From CAWBCI01 sp963787195 (GTDB lineage Bacteria > Bacteroidota > Bacteroidia > Bacteroidales > JAGOPY01), in assembly GCA_963787195.1 (NCBI GenBank), contig CAWBCI010000039.1, forward strand, positions 1 to 14,408: a stretch of DNA of 14,408 nt, read 5' to 3'. A program made the translations under genes and the position numbers. Of this stretch, positions 7,247 through 14,408 are shown one piece after another (the stretch's first letter is position 1; the number at the start of each line of letters is the position of its first letter). The notes below the pieces were generated by a model. The model was not told where the DNA came from and ran no database searches. It worked only from the letters and a program-made list of their open reading frames with translations.

Positions 7247-9685
7247 ATGAAAAAAATTTTTACGTTGTTGTCAATTTTGGCTTTGCCGGCACTGAGCTTT
7301 GCGAGTGAAGCTGATCTGGTAATCCCGGATGATATGAAGTCGCAGACCATACTCTACTGGGGCTTCCTTATCACCTTCCTTGGATTTTTCTTCGGGCTTT
7401 ACCAGTTTCTGAAGGTAAAAAAACTTCCGGCCCACCGTTCTATGCTGGATGTGGCCCAGGTCATTTATGAAACCAGCAAAACCTATCTGATACAACAGGG
7501 ACGTTTTCTGATGATCCTGTTTGTATTCATCGGCGCGGCGGTCGCATTTTATTTCGGTTACCTTTCACACGACCCGCTGGATCCAAGTGGAGGATTTGGC
7601 GTCGGAGGCGTTTTAATGATCCTTGGATGGACGGTTTTAGGTATCCTTGGTTCATACAGTGTAGCCTGGTTTGGTATCCGTATGAATACCCTGGCCAATG
7701 CCCGAATGGCTTTTGCCTCCCTCGAAAGAAAACCCCTTAAATTATCAAACATTCCACTATATGCAGGGATGAGTATCGGGGTAGTCCTGATTTGCGTGGA
7801 ATTGATTATGATGTTGATCATATTGATCTTCGTTCCTGGAAAATTTGCCGGGGCCAGTTTCATCGGTTTTGCGATTGGTGAATCTCTTGGAGCCTCTGCC
7901 CTCAGGATCGCCGGTGGAATTTTTACAAAAATCGCCGACATAGGCTCCGACCTGATGAAAGTCGTTTTCAAGATAGGCGAAGATGATCCCCGTAACCCTG
8001 GCGTGATCGCCGACTGCGTTGGTGACAATGCCGGTGACTCTGTTGGTCCAACCGCCGATGGTTTTGAAACCTACGGTGTAACCGGAGTTGCATTAATCTC
8101 TTTTATAGTATTGGCTGTAACTGATTTGCATCATCAGACCCAATTACTGACCTGGATATTTGTCATGCGCATCATGATGATCATCACTTCTATCGTTTCC
8201 TATTGGGTGAACCAAGCCATCAGCAAAGCACGTTACAAAAATGTGGATGACCTTGATTTTGAAAAGCCGCTTACAAGCCTGATATGGATCACCTCCATCC
8301 TGTCGATGTTTGTAACTTTTATCGCAAGTTATTTACTGATCGGCGACTTGCCACATGAAATATGGATAACCCTTTCAATCATCATCAGTTGCGGAACATT
8401 AGGAGCAGCCCTGATACCCGAATTCACGAAGCTCTTCACCAGTCCGAAATCAACCCATGTGAGAGAGATCGTTGAAAATTCCAAAGAAGGAGGCGCTTCG
8501 CTGACCATATTATCGGGACTGGTTGCCGGTAATTTCAGCGCATTCTGGAATGGCTTGGTTTTCTTTGTGCTGATGTTTATTGCATACATAGCCAGCACCT
8601 ATAACCTGCATCTTTTTATGATTTATCCTGCTATTTTTGCTTTTGGCCTGGTGGCTTTCGGTATGCTTGGCATGGGCCCTGTGACGATAGCGGTTGACAG
8701 TTACGGACCGGTTACCGATAATGCCCAGTCTATATATGAACTTTCACTCATTGAAGAGATACCCGACGTTGATAAGGAGATTGAAAGGGATTTCGGATTT
8801 AAACCGGATTTTGAAAAAGCTAAATATTTCCTGGAAGCCAATGACGGTGCCGGAAACACCTTTAAAGCCACAGCCAAACCCGTTCTTATCGGAACAGCTG
8901 TTGTTGGTGCAACCACTATGATCTTCTCCCTTATCCTGGTGATAAAACACACTCTTGGAGTGGAACCGGAACAAATTCTAAACCTGCTGAATCCTTATTC
9001 AATTCTTGGCTTTATTTTGGGAGGGGCTGTAATCTACTGGTTTACCGGCGCATCCATCCAGGCAGTAACTACAGGTGCCAACCGGGCCGTAGAATACATC
9101 AAGAAGAATATTAACCTGGACCCGAATGCAGAGAAAAAAGCATCTTCTGAAACTTCTAAAAAGGTCGTTCAGATCTGCACGGTTTATGCGCAAAAAGGGA
9201 TGTTCAACATTTTCATTGCCGTCTTCTTTTTCGCACTCGCTTTTGCCTGTATCGCAGCACCAATGCACTTCGATTCTTCCGGTACCATGGTAGAGAAAAT
9301 CAAATACGCAGCACCAGTTGCACTTTTTGTCAGCTACCTCATATCGATTGCTGTTTTCGGACTTTTCCAGGCCATTTTCATGGCAAATGCCGGAGGTGCC
9401 TGGGATAATGCCAAGAAAGTTGTGGAAGTCGACCTGAAACAAAAAGGAACGCCACTGCACGATGCAACCATTATTGGAGATACGGTTGGAGATCCTTTTA
9501 AAGACACCAGTTCAGTAGCCCTCAATCCCATCATTAAATTCACCACTTTATTTGGTCTGTTGGCTATGGAAATAGCGCTTGCCGAACAATTCCGTGCGGT
9601 TGCGCCTTATTTTGGAATAGGCTTCCTGCTCATCTCCCTGGTATTCGTCTACCGTTCATTCTATAAAATGCGGATCAAACAATAA
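7247..9685 (+). CDS. hppA: Membrane-bound ion-translocating pyrophosphatase
   Basis: Hydrolyses pyrophosphate in the cytoplasm and pumps H+ and/or Na+ across the inner membrane. At 812 residues it is longer than the usual ~650-770, partly through an N-terminal signal-like helix (IFTLLSILALPALSFA) followed by a polar segment. The catalytic loop is clear: DDPRNPG at 246-252, then VIADCVGDNAGDSVGPTADG to 271. This diverges from the common ADNVGDNVGD...ADLFESY form. The C-terminal signature NAGGAWDNAKK plus IIGDTVGDPFKDTSSVALNP is intact. In the potassium-determining motif the sequence is GNTFKATAK, with Lys540 where K+-dependent enzymes have Ala, so it probably does not need K+. Published work links that lysine to K+ independence. 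The transported ion cannot be settled by eye. The gene has its own promoter and terminator, so it is monocistronic. Confidence 0.95.
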   Translation: MKKIFTLLSILALPALSFASEADLVIPDDMKSQTILYWGFLITFLGFFFGLYQFLKVKKLPAHRSMLDVAQVIYETSKTYLIQQGRFLMILFVFIGAAVAFYFGYLSHDPLDPSGGFGVGGVLMILGWTVLGILGSYSVAWFGIRMNTLANARMAFASLERKPLKLSNIPLYAGMSIGVVLICVELIMMLIILIFVPGKFAGASFIGFAIGESLGASALRIAGGIFTKIADIGSDLMKVVFKIGEDDPRNPGVIADCVGDNAGDSVGPTADGFETYGVTGVALISFIVLAVTDLHHQTQLLTWIFVMRIMMIITSIVSYWVNQAISKARYKNVDDLDFEKPLTSLIWITSILSMFVTFIASYLLIGDLPHEIWITLSIIISCGTLGAALIPEFTKLFTSPKSTHVREIVENSKEGGASLTILSGLVAGNFSAFWNGLVFFVLMFIAYIASTYNLHLFMIYPAIFAFGLVAFGMLGMGPVTIAVDSYGPVTDNAQSIYELSLIEEIPDVDKEIERDFGFKPDFEKAKYFLEANDGAGNTFKATAKPVLIGTAVVGATTMIFSLILVIKHTLGVEPEQILNLLNPYSILGFILGGAVIYWFTGASIQAVTTGANRAVEYIKKNINLDPNAEKKASSETSKKVVQICTVYAQKGMFNIFIAVFFFALAFACIAAPMHFDSSGTMVEKIKYAAPVALFVSYLISIAVFGLFQAIFMANAGGAWDNAKKVVEVDLKQKGTPLHDATIIGDTVGDPFKDTSSVALNPIIKFTTLFGLLAMEIALAEQFRAVAPYFGIGFLLISLVFVYRSFYKMRIKQ

Positions 9686-9709
9686 TTCTAATCAGAAATA
9701 TATATTTAA

Positions 9710-9738
9710 AAGGCACCCTGGTAGAGGGTGCTTTTTTT
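9710..9738 (+). terminator. Intrinsic terminator of hppA
   Basis: A perfect 7-bp stem, GCACCCT (9713-9719) with AGGGTGC (9725-9731), and a 5-base loop GGTAG. It is followed by seven Ts (9732-9738), and the preceding AAG can extend the pairing into the T run. It lies 25 bases after the hppA stop and isolates hppA from gcvP. Confidence 0.93.
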
Positions 9739-9748
9739 GTGCTTATTT

Positions 9749-9760
9749 CTAAGTACTTAG
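9749..9760. repeat. 12-bp perfect palindrome
   Basis: CTAAGTACTTAG equals its own reverse complement and lies just after the hppA terminator. It could be a protein-binding site or chance. It is about 190 bases from the gcvP -7 element, too far for a simple operator. Confidence 0.5.
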
Positions 9761-9787
9761 GCCCGAAAAGTAGGGAAATTCCAGGTC

Positions 9788-9817
9788 CAGTCGTCAGTCT
9801 ACAGTCAGCAGTCAGCA
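9788..9817 (+). repeat. Tandem repeat, period 7 (CAGTCnn)
   Basis: CAGTC begins at 9788, 9795, 9802 and 9809: four units at an exact 7-base spacing (CAGTCGT, CAGTCTA, CAGTCAG, CAGTCAG) plus a trailing CA. It is intergenic between hppA and gcvP, and no function can be read from it. Confidence 0.8.
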
Positions 9818-9836
9818 AAGTAGTAATCAAAATCTT

Positions 9837-9876
9837 TTCCACCATATCACCATATCACTTTTTCACCTTATCACTT
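9837..9876 (+). repeat. Tandem repeat, period 8 (TATCACnn)
   Basis: Five units at an exact 8-base spacing: TTCCACCA (9837), TATCACCA (9845), TATCACTT (9853), TTTCACCT (9861), TATCACTT (9869). The outer units are more degenerate. It lies 19 bases after the period-7 repeat and about 70 bases upstream of the gcvP -7 element. Confidence 0.8.
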
Positions 9877-9949
9877 TCCTCCCAGTATCTTTTCTGTTAT
9901 TTTTTTAACAAATAACAAATTACAGCACTATTAATATTCCAAAGATTAT

Positions 9950-9957
9950 TACATTTG
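9950..9957 (+). promoter_or_regulatory. Promoter -7 element of gcvP
   Basis: TACATTTG matches the Bacteroidota TAnnTTTG exactly. It would start transcription near 9963, about 32 bases before the gcvP ATG. No TTTG is present at the -33 position, so the promoter may be weak or need an activator. Only the -7 box is supported. Confidence 0.5.
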
Positions 9958-9994
9958 CGGTCTTGAAATTCTACCATTTTAAAACATTAAGTTA

Positions 9995-12868
9995 ATGATT
10001 TCCAACAATTTCATTCATCGCCATAACGGGCCTGAGGAAAATGATCTCAGTAAAATGCTCACTGCAATCGGAATTAACTCTGTGGATGAGCTTATTAATG
10101 AAACTATTCCAGCTTCAATAAGACTAAAAAAAGAGCTCAATCTTCCGGAAGGTCAGAATGAATATGAATACCTGGGAAAATTAAAAGAACTCGGGCAGAA
10201 AAATAAAATGTTCCGCTCCTATATCGGGATGGGTTATTACAATACTATCCTTCCAGGGGTGATCCAACGTAATGTCCTGGAGAATCCGGGTTGGTATACT
10301 TCCTATACTCCTTACCAGGCCGAGATATCCCAGGGACGACTTGAAGCCCTGCTGAATTTCCAAACAATGATAGTGGATCTCACCGGTCTGCCACTTGCCA
10401 ATGCTTCTCTTTTAGACGAAGCCACTTCTGCGGCCGAAGCCATGATTATGGCCCATAATGCCCGTCCGAGAGATATGGTGAAGCGGGATGCAAATCGCTT
10501 CTTTGTTTCTCAGGATCTCTTTCCTCAAACTATTGCAGTCCTGCATACGAGAGCCATTCCCCTCGGTATTGAACTTGTAGTTGGAGATGAACAGACTGCG
10601 GAATTTGACGAAAGCTTTTTCGGGGGCCTCATACAATATCCTGACCAATATGGTAACATTCGGGATAACAGTGATTTTGTTGAAAAAATGCATGCAATCC
10701 AGGCCATTGTTATAGTCGCAGCCGACTTGCTAAGCTTGGTTTTACTCAGTCCTCCGGGAGAATGGGGAGCTGATGCAGTTGTCGGGTCAAGCCAGCGTTT
10801 TGGCGTTCCCATGGGTTTTGGCGGTCCTCATGCAGGTTTTTTTGCAACGAAAGAAGATTATAAAAGAAATATTCCGGGCAGAATTATTGGGATATCCAAA
10901 GATGCAAAAGGAAACCCAGCCCTGAGAATGGCTTTGCAAACCAGGGAGCAACATATCAAAAGAGAAAAAGCTACTTCCAATATTTGTACGGCACAGGCCC
11001 TCTTGGCCATAATGGCCGGAATGTATGGCGTTTACCATGGTGCCGAAGGAATAAGGGCCATCGCGGTAGATATCCACCTGCATACCAATGAACTTGCAGT
11101 GGAACTTCTGAAACTGGGATACCGCCAGGTTAATAAGTTCTTTTTCGACACTTTGCGCGTAGAATTACCTGAGTCTGTACATCCTGCTGATATCCGTAAC
11201 CATGCTATCAACAAAGGCATCAATTTCCGTTATATCGGGGACAATAACATCGGTATCAGTCTGGATGAAACCACATCTCTTGAAGATATAAATGATATCC
11301 TGGAAGTGTTTGCAGCTGCGGCAGGAAAGCACTTCATCAGAATAAAATCTACCAGTGACTATAAAAATAGCATTCCCGATAATTTGGTCCGTACCAGCAG
11401 TTTTATGAACGCTCCCTGTTTCAACAAGTACCACTCCGAAACAGAAATGATGCGCTATCTGAAACGCCTTGAAAACCGTGACCTGGCTTTGAACCGGACC
11501 ATGATACCACTAGGTTCATGTACCATGAAGCTAAATGCTGCAGCCGAGCTTTTTTCGCTTAGCTGGCCTGAATTCAACTCCATACACCCCTTTGTACCGG
11601 CAGACCAGGTAAGCGGTTATATGGAGCTTATCAGGGATCTCGAAAAGGACTTATGTGAAATTACGGGATTTGATGCAGTATCATTCCAGCCAAATTCGGG
11701 AGCTTCCGGAGAATATTCAGGTTTGCTGGTGATCCGTCAATATCACCTGAGTCGTGGGGAAGGTCACCGGAACATATGTCTGATTCCAGCTTCCGCACAT
11801 GGGACAAACCCTGCCAGCTCAGTTATGGCAGGTATGGAAGTCGTTGTGGTGAAGACCGATTCGATGGGGAATATTGACACAGAAGATCTCAGAGCCAAGG
11901 CAGAGACTCACAAAGACAAGTTAGCCGCCGCAATGATCACCTACCCTTCCACCCATGGCGTATTCGAAGAAAATATAAGGGAGATTATAGATATTATTCA
12001 CCAGTTTGGCGGACAGGTTTATATGGACGGGGCAAACATGAATGCGCAGGTTGGCTATACCAACCCGGCTTATATTGGAGCCGATGTTTGTCATCTGAAT
12101 CTTCATAAGACCTTTGCTATACCTCATGGAGGTGGAGGACCGGGCGTTGGACCAATTGGGGTCGCAGCCCACCTGGTTGCATTCTTACCTTCACATCCGC
12201 TTATCCAGACAGGTGGAGAACAGGCGATTACAGCTGTTTCTGCAGCACCATACGGAAGCGCTCTCATACTTCCTATTTCTTACGGATATATAAAATTGCT
12301 TGGCAGAAAAGGACTTAGGGAAGCAACCGCTTATGCTATCTTAAATGCAAATTATATCATGGCCCGGCTGAAGGACCATTACAGCATACTTTATTCAGGC
12401 AGCAAAGGACGGGTCGCTCATGAAATGATCCTCGACTGTAATGAATTTCATAAAAGCGCCGGTATAACTCCGGTTGATATAGCAAAACGTTTGATGGATT
12501 ATGGTTTTCATGCTCCAACTGTAGCTTTCCCGGTACATGGCACTCTCATGGTTGAACCAACTGAAAGTGAATCACTTTATGAGCTGGATCGTTTTTGTGA
12601 TGCGATGATAAGTATAAGGGAAGAAATCCGGAATATTGAAGAAGGCCGGGCCGATAAACATAATAATATCATTAAAAATGCTCCGCATACTTCCGGTATG
12701 CTGATCAAAGGAGAATGGACTTATCCTTATACCAGAGAGCAAGCTGCTTTCCCCATGAAGGAAATGGAAATTGATAAATATTTTCCACCTGTTACAAAAA
12801 TTGATGATGCTTTTGGCGATAGGAACCTGGTGTGCACATGCAACCCGGTTTCAGATTATGAAGATTAA
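9995..12868 (+). CDS. gcvP: Glycine dehydrogenase (decarboxylating), P protein of the glycine cleavage system
   Basis: A PLP enzyme that decarboxylates glycine and passes the aminomethyl group to the lipoyl arm of GcvH, feeding one-carbon units to tetrahydrofolate. It is 957 residues, the same length as the E. coli protein, and the N- and C-terminal halves are fused in one chain as in most bacteria. N-terminal marks are FIHRHNGPEENDL, RSYIGMGYYNT, NPGWYTSYTPYQAEISQGRL and DEATSAAEAM. Central marks are FGVPMGFGGPHAGFFA and MIPLGSCTMKLNAA. The PLP lysine is Lys705 in CHLNLHKTFAIPHGGGGPG, followed by the family's typical C-terminal region. The start is the ATG 32 bases after the predicted transcription start, and the family-typical HRHNG lies at residues 8-12. 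gcvT and gcvH are not adjacent, as is common in this phylum. No frame damage is seen. Confidence 0.98.
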   Translation: MISNNFIHRHNGPEENDLSKMLTAIGINSVDELINETIPASIRLKKELNLPEGQNEYEYLGKLKELGQKNKMFRSYIGMGYYNTILPGVIQRNVLENPGWYTSYTPYQAEISQGRLEALLNFQTMIVDLTGLPLANASLLDEATSAAEAMIMAHNARPRDMVKRDANRFFVSQDLFPQTIAVLHTRAIPLGIELVVGDEQTAEFDESFFGGLIQYPDQYGNIRDNSDFVEKMHAIQAIVIVAADLLSLVLLSPPGEWGADAVVGSSQRFGVPMGFGGPHAGFFATKEDYKRNIPGRIIGISKDAKGNPALRMALQTREQHIKREKATSNICTAQALLAIMAGMYGVYHGAEGIRAIAVDIHLHTNELAVELLKLGYRQVNKFFFDTLRVELPESVHPADIRNHAINKGINFRYIGDNNIGISLDETTSLEDINDILEVFAAAAGKHFIRIKSTSDYKNSIPDNLVRTSSFMNAPCFNKYHSETEMMRYLKRLENRDLALNRTMIPLGSCTMKLNAAAELFSLSWPEFNSIHPFVPADQVSGYMELIRDLEKDLCEITGFDAVSFQPNSGASGEYSGLLVIRQYHLSRGEGHRNICLIPASAHGTNPASSVMAGMEVVVVKTDSMGNIDTEDLRAKAETHKDKLAAAMITYPSTHGVFEENIREIIDIIHQFGGQVYMDGANMNAQVGYTNPAYIGADVCHLNLHKTFAIPHGGGGPGVGPIGVAAHLVAFLPSHPLIQTGGEQAITAVSAAPYGSALILPISYGYIKLLGRKGLREATAYAILNANYIMARLKDHYSILYSGSKGRVAHEMILDCNEFHKSAGITPVDIAKRLMDYGFHAPTVAFPVHGTLMVEPTESESLYELDRFCDAMISIREEIRNIEEGRADKHNNIIKNAPHTSGMLIKGEWTYPYTREQAAFPMKEMEIDKYFPPVTKIDDAFGDRNLVCTCNPVSDYED

Positions 12869-12945
12869 AATCTGATAATCAGCTAAAGGAATCAATTTAT
12901 TTTTTAGAATAAATGAATAATAAGCAAAATCTCGTTTAAAAAAGA

Positions 12946-12975
12946 TTTGCATTTCATTTTATTTTTTTATCTTTG
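12946..12975 (+). promoter_or_regulatory. Promoter of rho (Bacteroidota type), with a long leader
   Basis: TTTG at 12946-12949, an 18-base spacer, then TATCTTTG at 12968-12975, an exact consensus match. Transcription should start near 12981, which leaves a leader of about 146 bases before the rho ATG, far longer than the ~30 bases predicted for hppA and gcvP. The leader is AT-rich with pyrimidine-rich patches (about 13059-13095). I see no strong hairpin in it. A role in autoregulation by Rho is possible but unproven. Confidence 0.68.
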
Positions 12976-13126
12976 CAGTCTCTTTTCCCGAGATTATCAG
13001 GAAATTTTCTCAACAAAACCATATTAAAGGATAAAGCGAGAGTTTGCACAGTACTGGTTCATTAATTTCCATTATTTCTATCTATTTTTCCTATTCAAAA
13101 AATTTATTCAGTCATAAAAAATTAAA

Positions 13127-14408
13127 ATGTACGACATTATTGAATTGAATGGCAAGTTAGTCAATGAGCTACGCGATATTGCCAAAGAATTAAAAATTCC
13201 CAAGTTCGAAAAACTGTTAAAACAGGATCTGATATATAAGATACTGGATTACCAGGCCCTCATACCAGAAAAGGATAAGGTCAGGGAAAAACCTATTGAA
13301 ATTATCAAAGCAAAAGATAATAAAGAAAACATTGACCTGAAGAAATCACGACGTGGCAGAAAGAGAAAAACTATCGAAGTAATTAAAGCTGCTGATAAAA
13401 AGCCCGAAGAAAAGTTACCACTTGCAACTTCGAACCCGAAAGAAGAAGATGTTTTACTTGCGCTTGGAACAGAGGAAGATGATCCTCCATTGAATCTGGA
13501 GCCGGAAATAGAAAAAGAAGAAAAGACTACACCGCTTGTGGAAAAGCCTGTAAGCGTTTCGGATGAACACGTAGAAAAAGATGTGATTCAGCCTCCCCAG
13601 AGAGAGGTCTTTACACGTGGCCGTTTGGGTAGTAAAAGAAAAGAAGAATACACATTTGAATATGAAGGTTTTATAACTTCGGAAGGTGTCCTGGAAATCA
13701 TGCCTGATGGATATGGCTTCCTGCGTTCTTCCGATTACAATTATCTGAATTCCCCTGACGATATATATGTCTCCCAGTCCCAGATCAAACTTTTTGGCCT
13801 GAAAACCGGAGATACCCTTAAAGGAAGTATACGTCCTCCCAAAGACGGAGAAAAGTATTTTCCGCTGATCAAGGTGGAACTTATCAATGGCCGGATACCT
13901 GAAGAAGTCCGTGACAGAATCCCCTTCGATTACCTTACGCCCTTATTTCCACAGAAAAAATTCAAGATTACAGATTACCCTGATGCGGATATATCAACCC
14001 GGGTGATCGATATGTTTGCTCCCATTGGTAAAGGCCAGAGGGGACTTATCGTTGCTCAGCCTAAAACGGGAAAAACAGTGCTGCTGAAAGAGATTGCCAA
14101 TGCAATTGCTTACAATCACCCGGAAGCCTATCTGATCGTCCTGCTTATTGATGAGAGACCGGAGGAAGTAACTGATATGGAACGCTCTACAAGGGCTGAA
14201 GTCATCTCTTCAACTTTCGACGAACCCGCTGAAAGGCATGTTAAAATTGCCAATATAGTCCTGGAAAAAGCCAAACGCCTGGTTGAATGTGGTCATGATG
14301 TGGTGATATTGCTTGATTCTATTACTCGTCTTGCCCGGGCTTACAATACTGTCTCCCCGGCATCTGGAAAAGTTCTCTCCGGTGGGGTTGAAGCAAACGC
14401 ACTTCAAA
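13127..14408 (+). CDS. rho: Transcription termination factor Rho (3' end beyond the window)
   Basis: A hexameric RNA helicase that ends transcription. 427 residues are visible and the frame is still open at the edge. Residues 1-45 form the Rho N-terminal helical region (ELRDIAKELKIPKFEKLLKQ). Residues 46-180 are a charged, low-complexity insertion with a basic patch (KKSRRGRKRK) and Glu/Lys-rich stretches, absent from the 419-residue E. coli protein. About 187-265 is the RNA-binding cold-shock-like domain (GVLEIMPDGYGFLRSSDYNY, then DDIYVSQSQIKLFGLKTGD). The ATPase core follows: Walker A PKTGKT at 313-317, Walker B and its neighbour LLIDERPEEVTDMERS (Asp342), and the RNA-contacting Q loop SGKVLSGG from 413. 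The ATG at 13127 matches the usual N-terminus and follows an A-rich stretch without a Shine-Dalgarno sequence. About 200 C-terminal residues should lie beyond the window. Confidence 0.96.
   Translation, partial: MYDIIELNGKLVNELRDIAKELKIPKFEKLLKQDLIYKILDYQALIPEKDKVREKPIEIIKAKDNKENIDLKKSRRGRKRKTIEVIKAADKKPEEKLPLATSNPKEEDVLLALGTEEDDPPLNLEPEIEKEEKTTPLVEKPVSVSDEHVEKDVIQPPQREVFTRGRLGSKRKEEYTFEYEGFITSEGVLEIMPDGYGFLRSSDYNYLNSPDDIYVSQSQIKLFGLKTGDTLKGSIRPPKDGEKYFPLIKVELINGRIPEEVRDRIPFDYLTPLFPQKKFKITDYPDADISTRVIDMFAPIGKGQRGLIVAQPKTGKTVLLKEIANAIAYNHPEAYLIVLLIDERPEEVTDMERSTRAEVISSTFDEPAERHVKIANIVLEKAKRLVECGHDVVILLDSITRLARAYNTVSPASGKVLSGGVEANALQ

Noticed and set aside
7558..8028. Long minus-strand open frame opposite hppA
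   Set aside because: It is a shadow of the conserved pyrophosphatase frame, with biased composition and no recognisable domain.
9788..9876. CRISPR array or attachment site
   Set aside because: Units of 7 and 8 bases without spacers and with no cas genes or integrase nearby; these are simple tandem repeats.
12895..12914. Terminator after gcvP: inverted repeat ATTTATT / AATAAAT
   Set aside because: The stem is A-T only and no T run follows it on the plus strand; too weak to call as a terminator.
14210..14407. Minus-strand open frame opposite rho
   Set aside because: It is fully inside the conserved Rho ATPase coding region and shows no protein features.

Overview
The window looks like a contig from a member of the Bacteroidota, most likely an uncultured Bacteroidales/Marinilabiliales-type organism. 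The evidence is moderate GC, no Shine-Dalgarno sequences ahead of the genes, promoters of the TTTG / TAnnTTTG type used by the Bacteroidota primary sigma factor, lipobox-bearing secreted proteins, and several gene families typical of that phylum (a conserved secreted protein often labelled 'asparagine synthetase B', a DUF151+UVR protein, a long-N-terminus Rho). The first ~160 bases are the exception. They are about 71% GC and read like coding DNA of a different, high-GC organism, and they cut off the 5' end of the first gene.

Layout. Positions 1-~164: foreign-looking GC-rich piece. 159-1358 (+): 5'-damaged conserved secreted protein. 6964-1382 (-): a closely spaced leftward cluster, in transcription order DUF151/UVR bifunctional-nuclease-like protein, NupC-type nucleoside transporter (split by a one-base frameshift), M19 membrane dipeptidase lipoprotein, thymidylate synthase (thyA), dihydrofolate reductase (folA, ATGA overlap with thyA) and an unrecognised lipoprotein. 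6965-7246: divergent promoter region. 7247-9685 (+): membrane-bound ion-pumping pyrophosphatase (hppA) followed by a clear intrinsic terminator. 9739-9994: intergenic stretch with a 12-bp palindrome, two short tandem repeats (period 7 and period 8) and a promoter -7 element. 9995-12868 (+): glycine dehydrogenase gcvP. 12869-13126: rho promoter and long leader. 13127-end (+): transcription terminator Rho, cut by the window edge.

How the genes work together. The leftward cluster joins nucleoside uptake (NupC) to dTMP synthesis (ThyA) and regeneration of the tetrahydrofolate that ThyA oxidises (FolA), with a periplasmic/outer-membrane dipeptidase and a nuclease-family protein in the same run. 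HppA recovers energy from pyrophosphate as an ion gradient. GcvP begins the glycine cleavage system, which feeds one-carbon units into the same folate pool, although gcvT and gcvH are not next to it.

This is mostly housekeeping DNA. I see no CRISPR array, insertion sequence, phage gene, tRNA or rRNA, and no convincing new multi-gene system. The points worth a second look are the high-GC junction at the left end, the nupC frameshift, the divergent pyrophosphatase and the paired tandem repeats.
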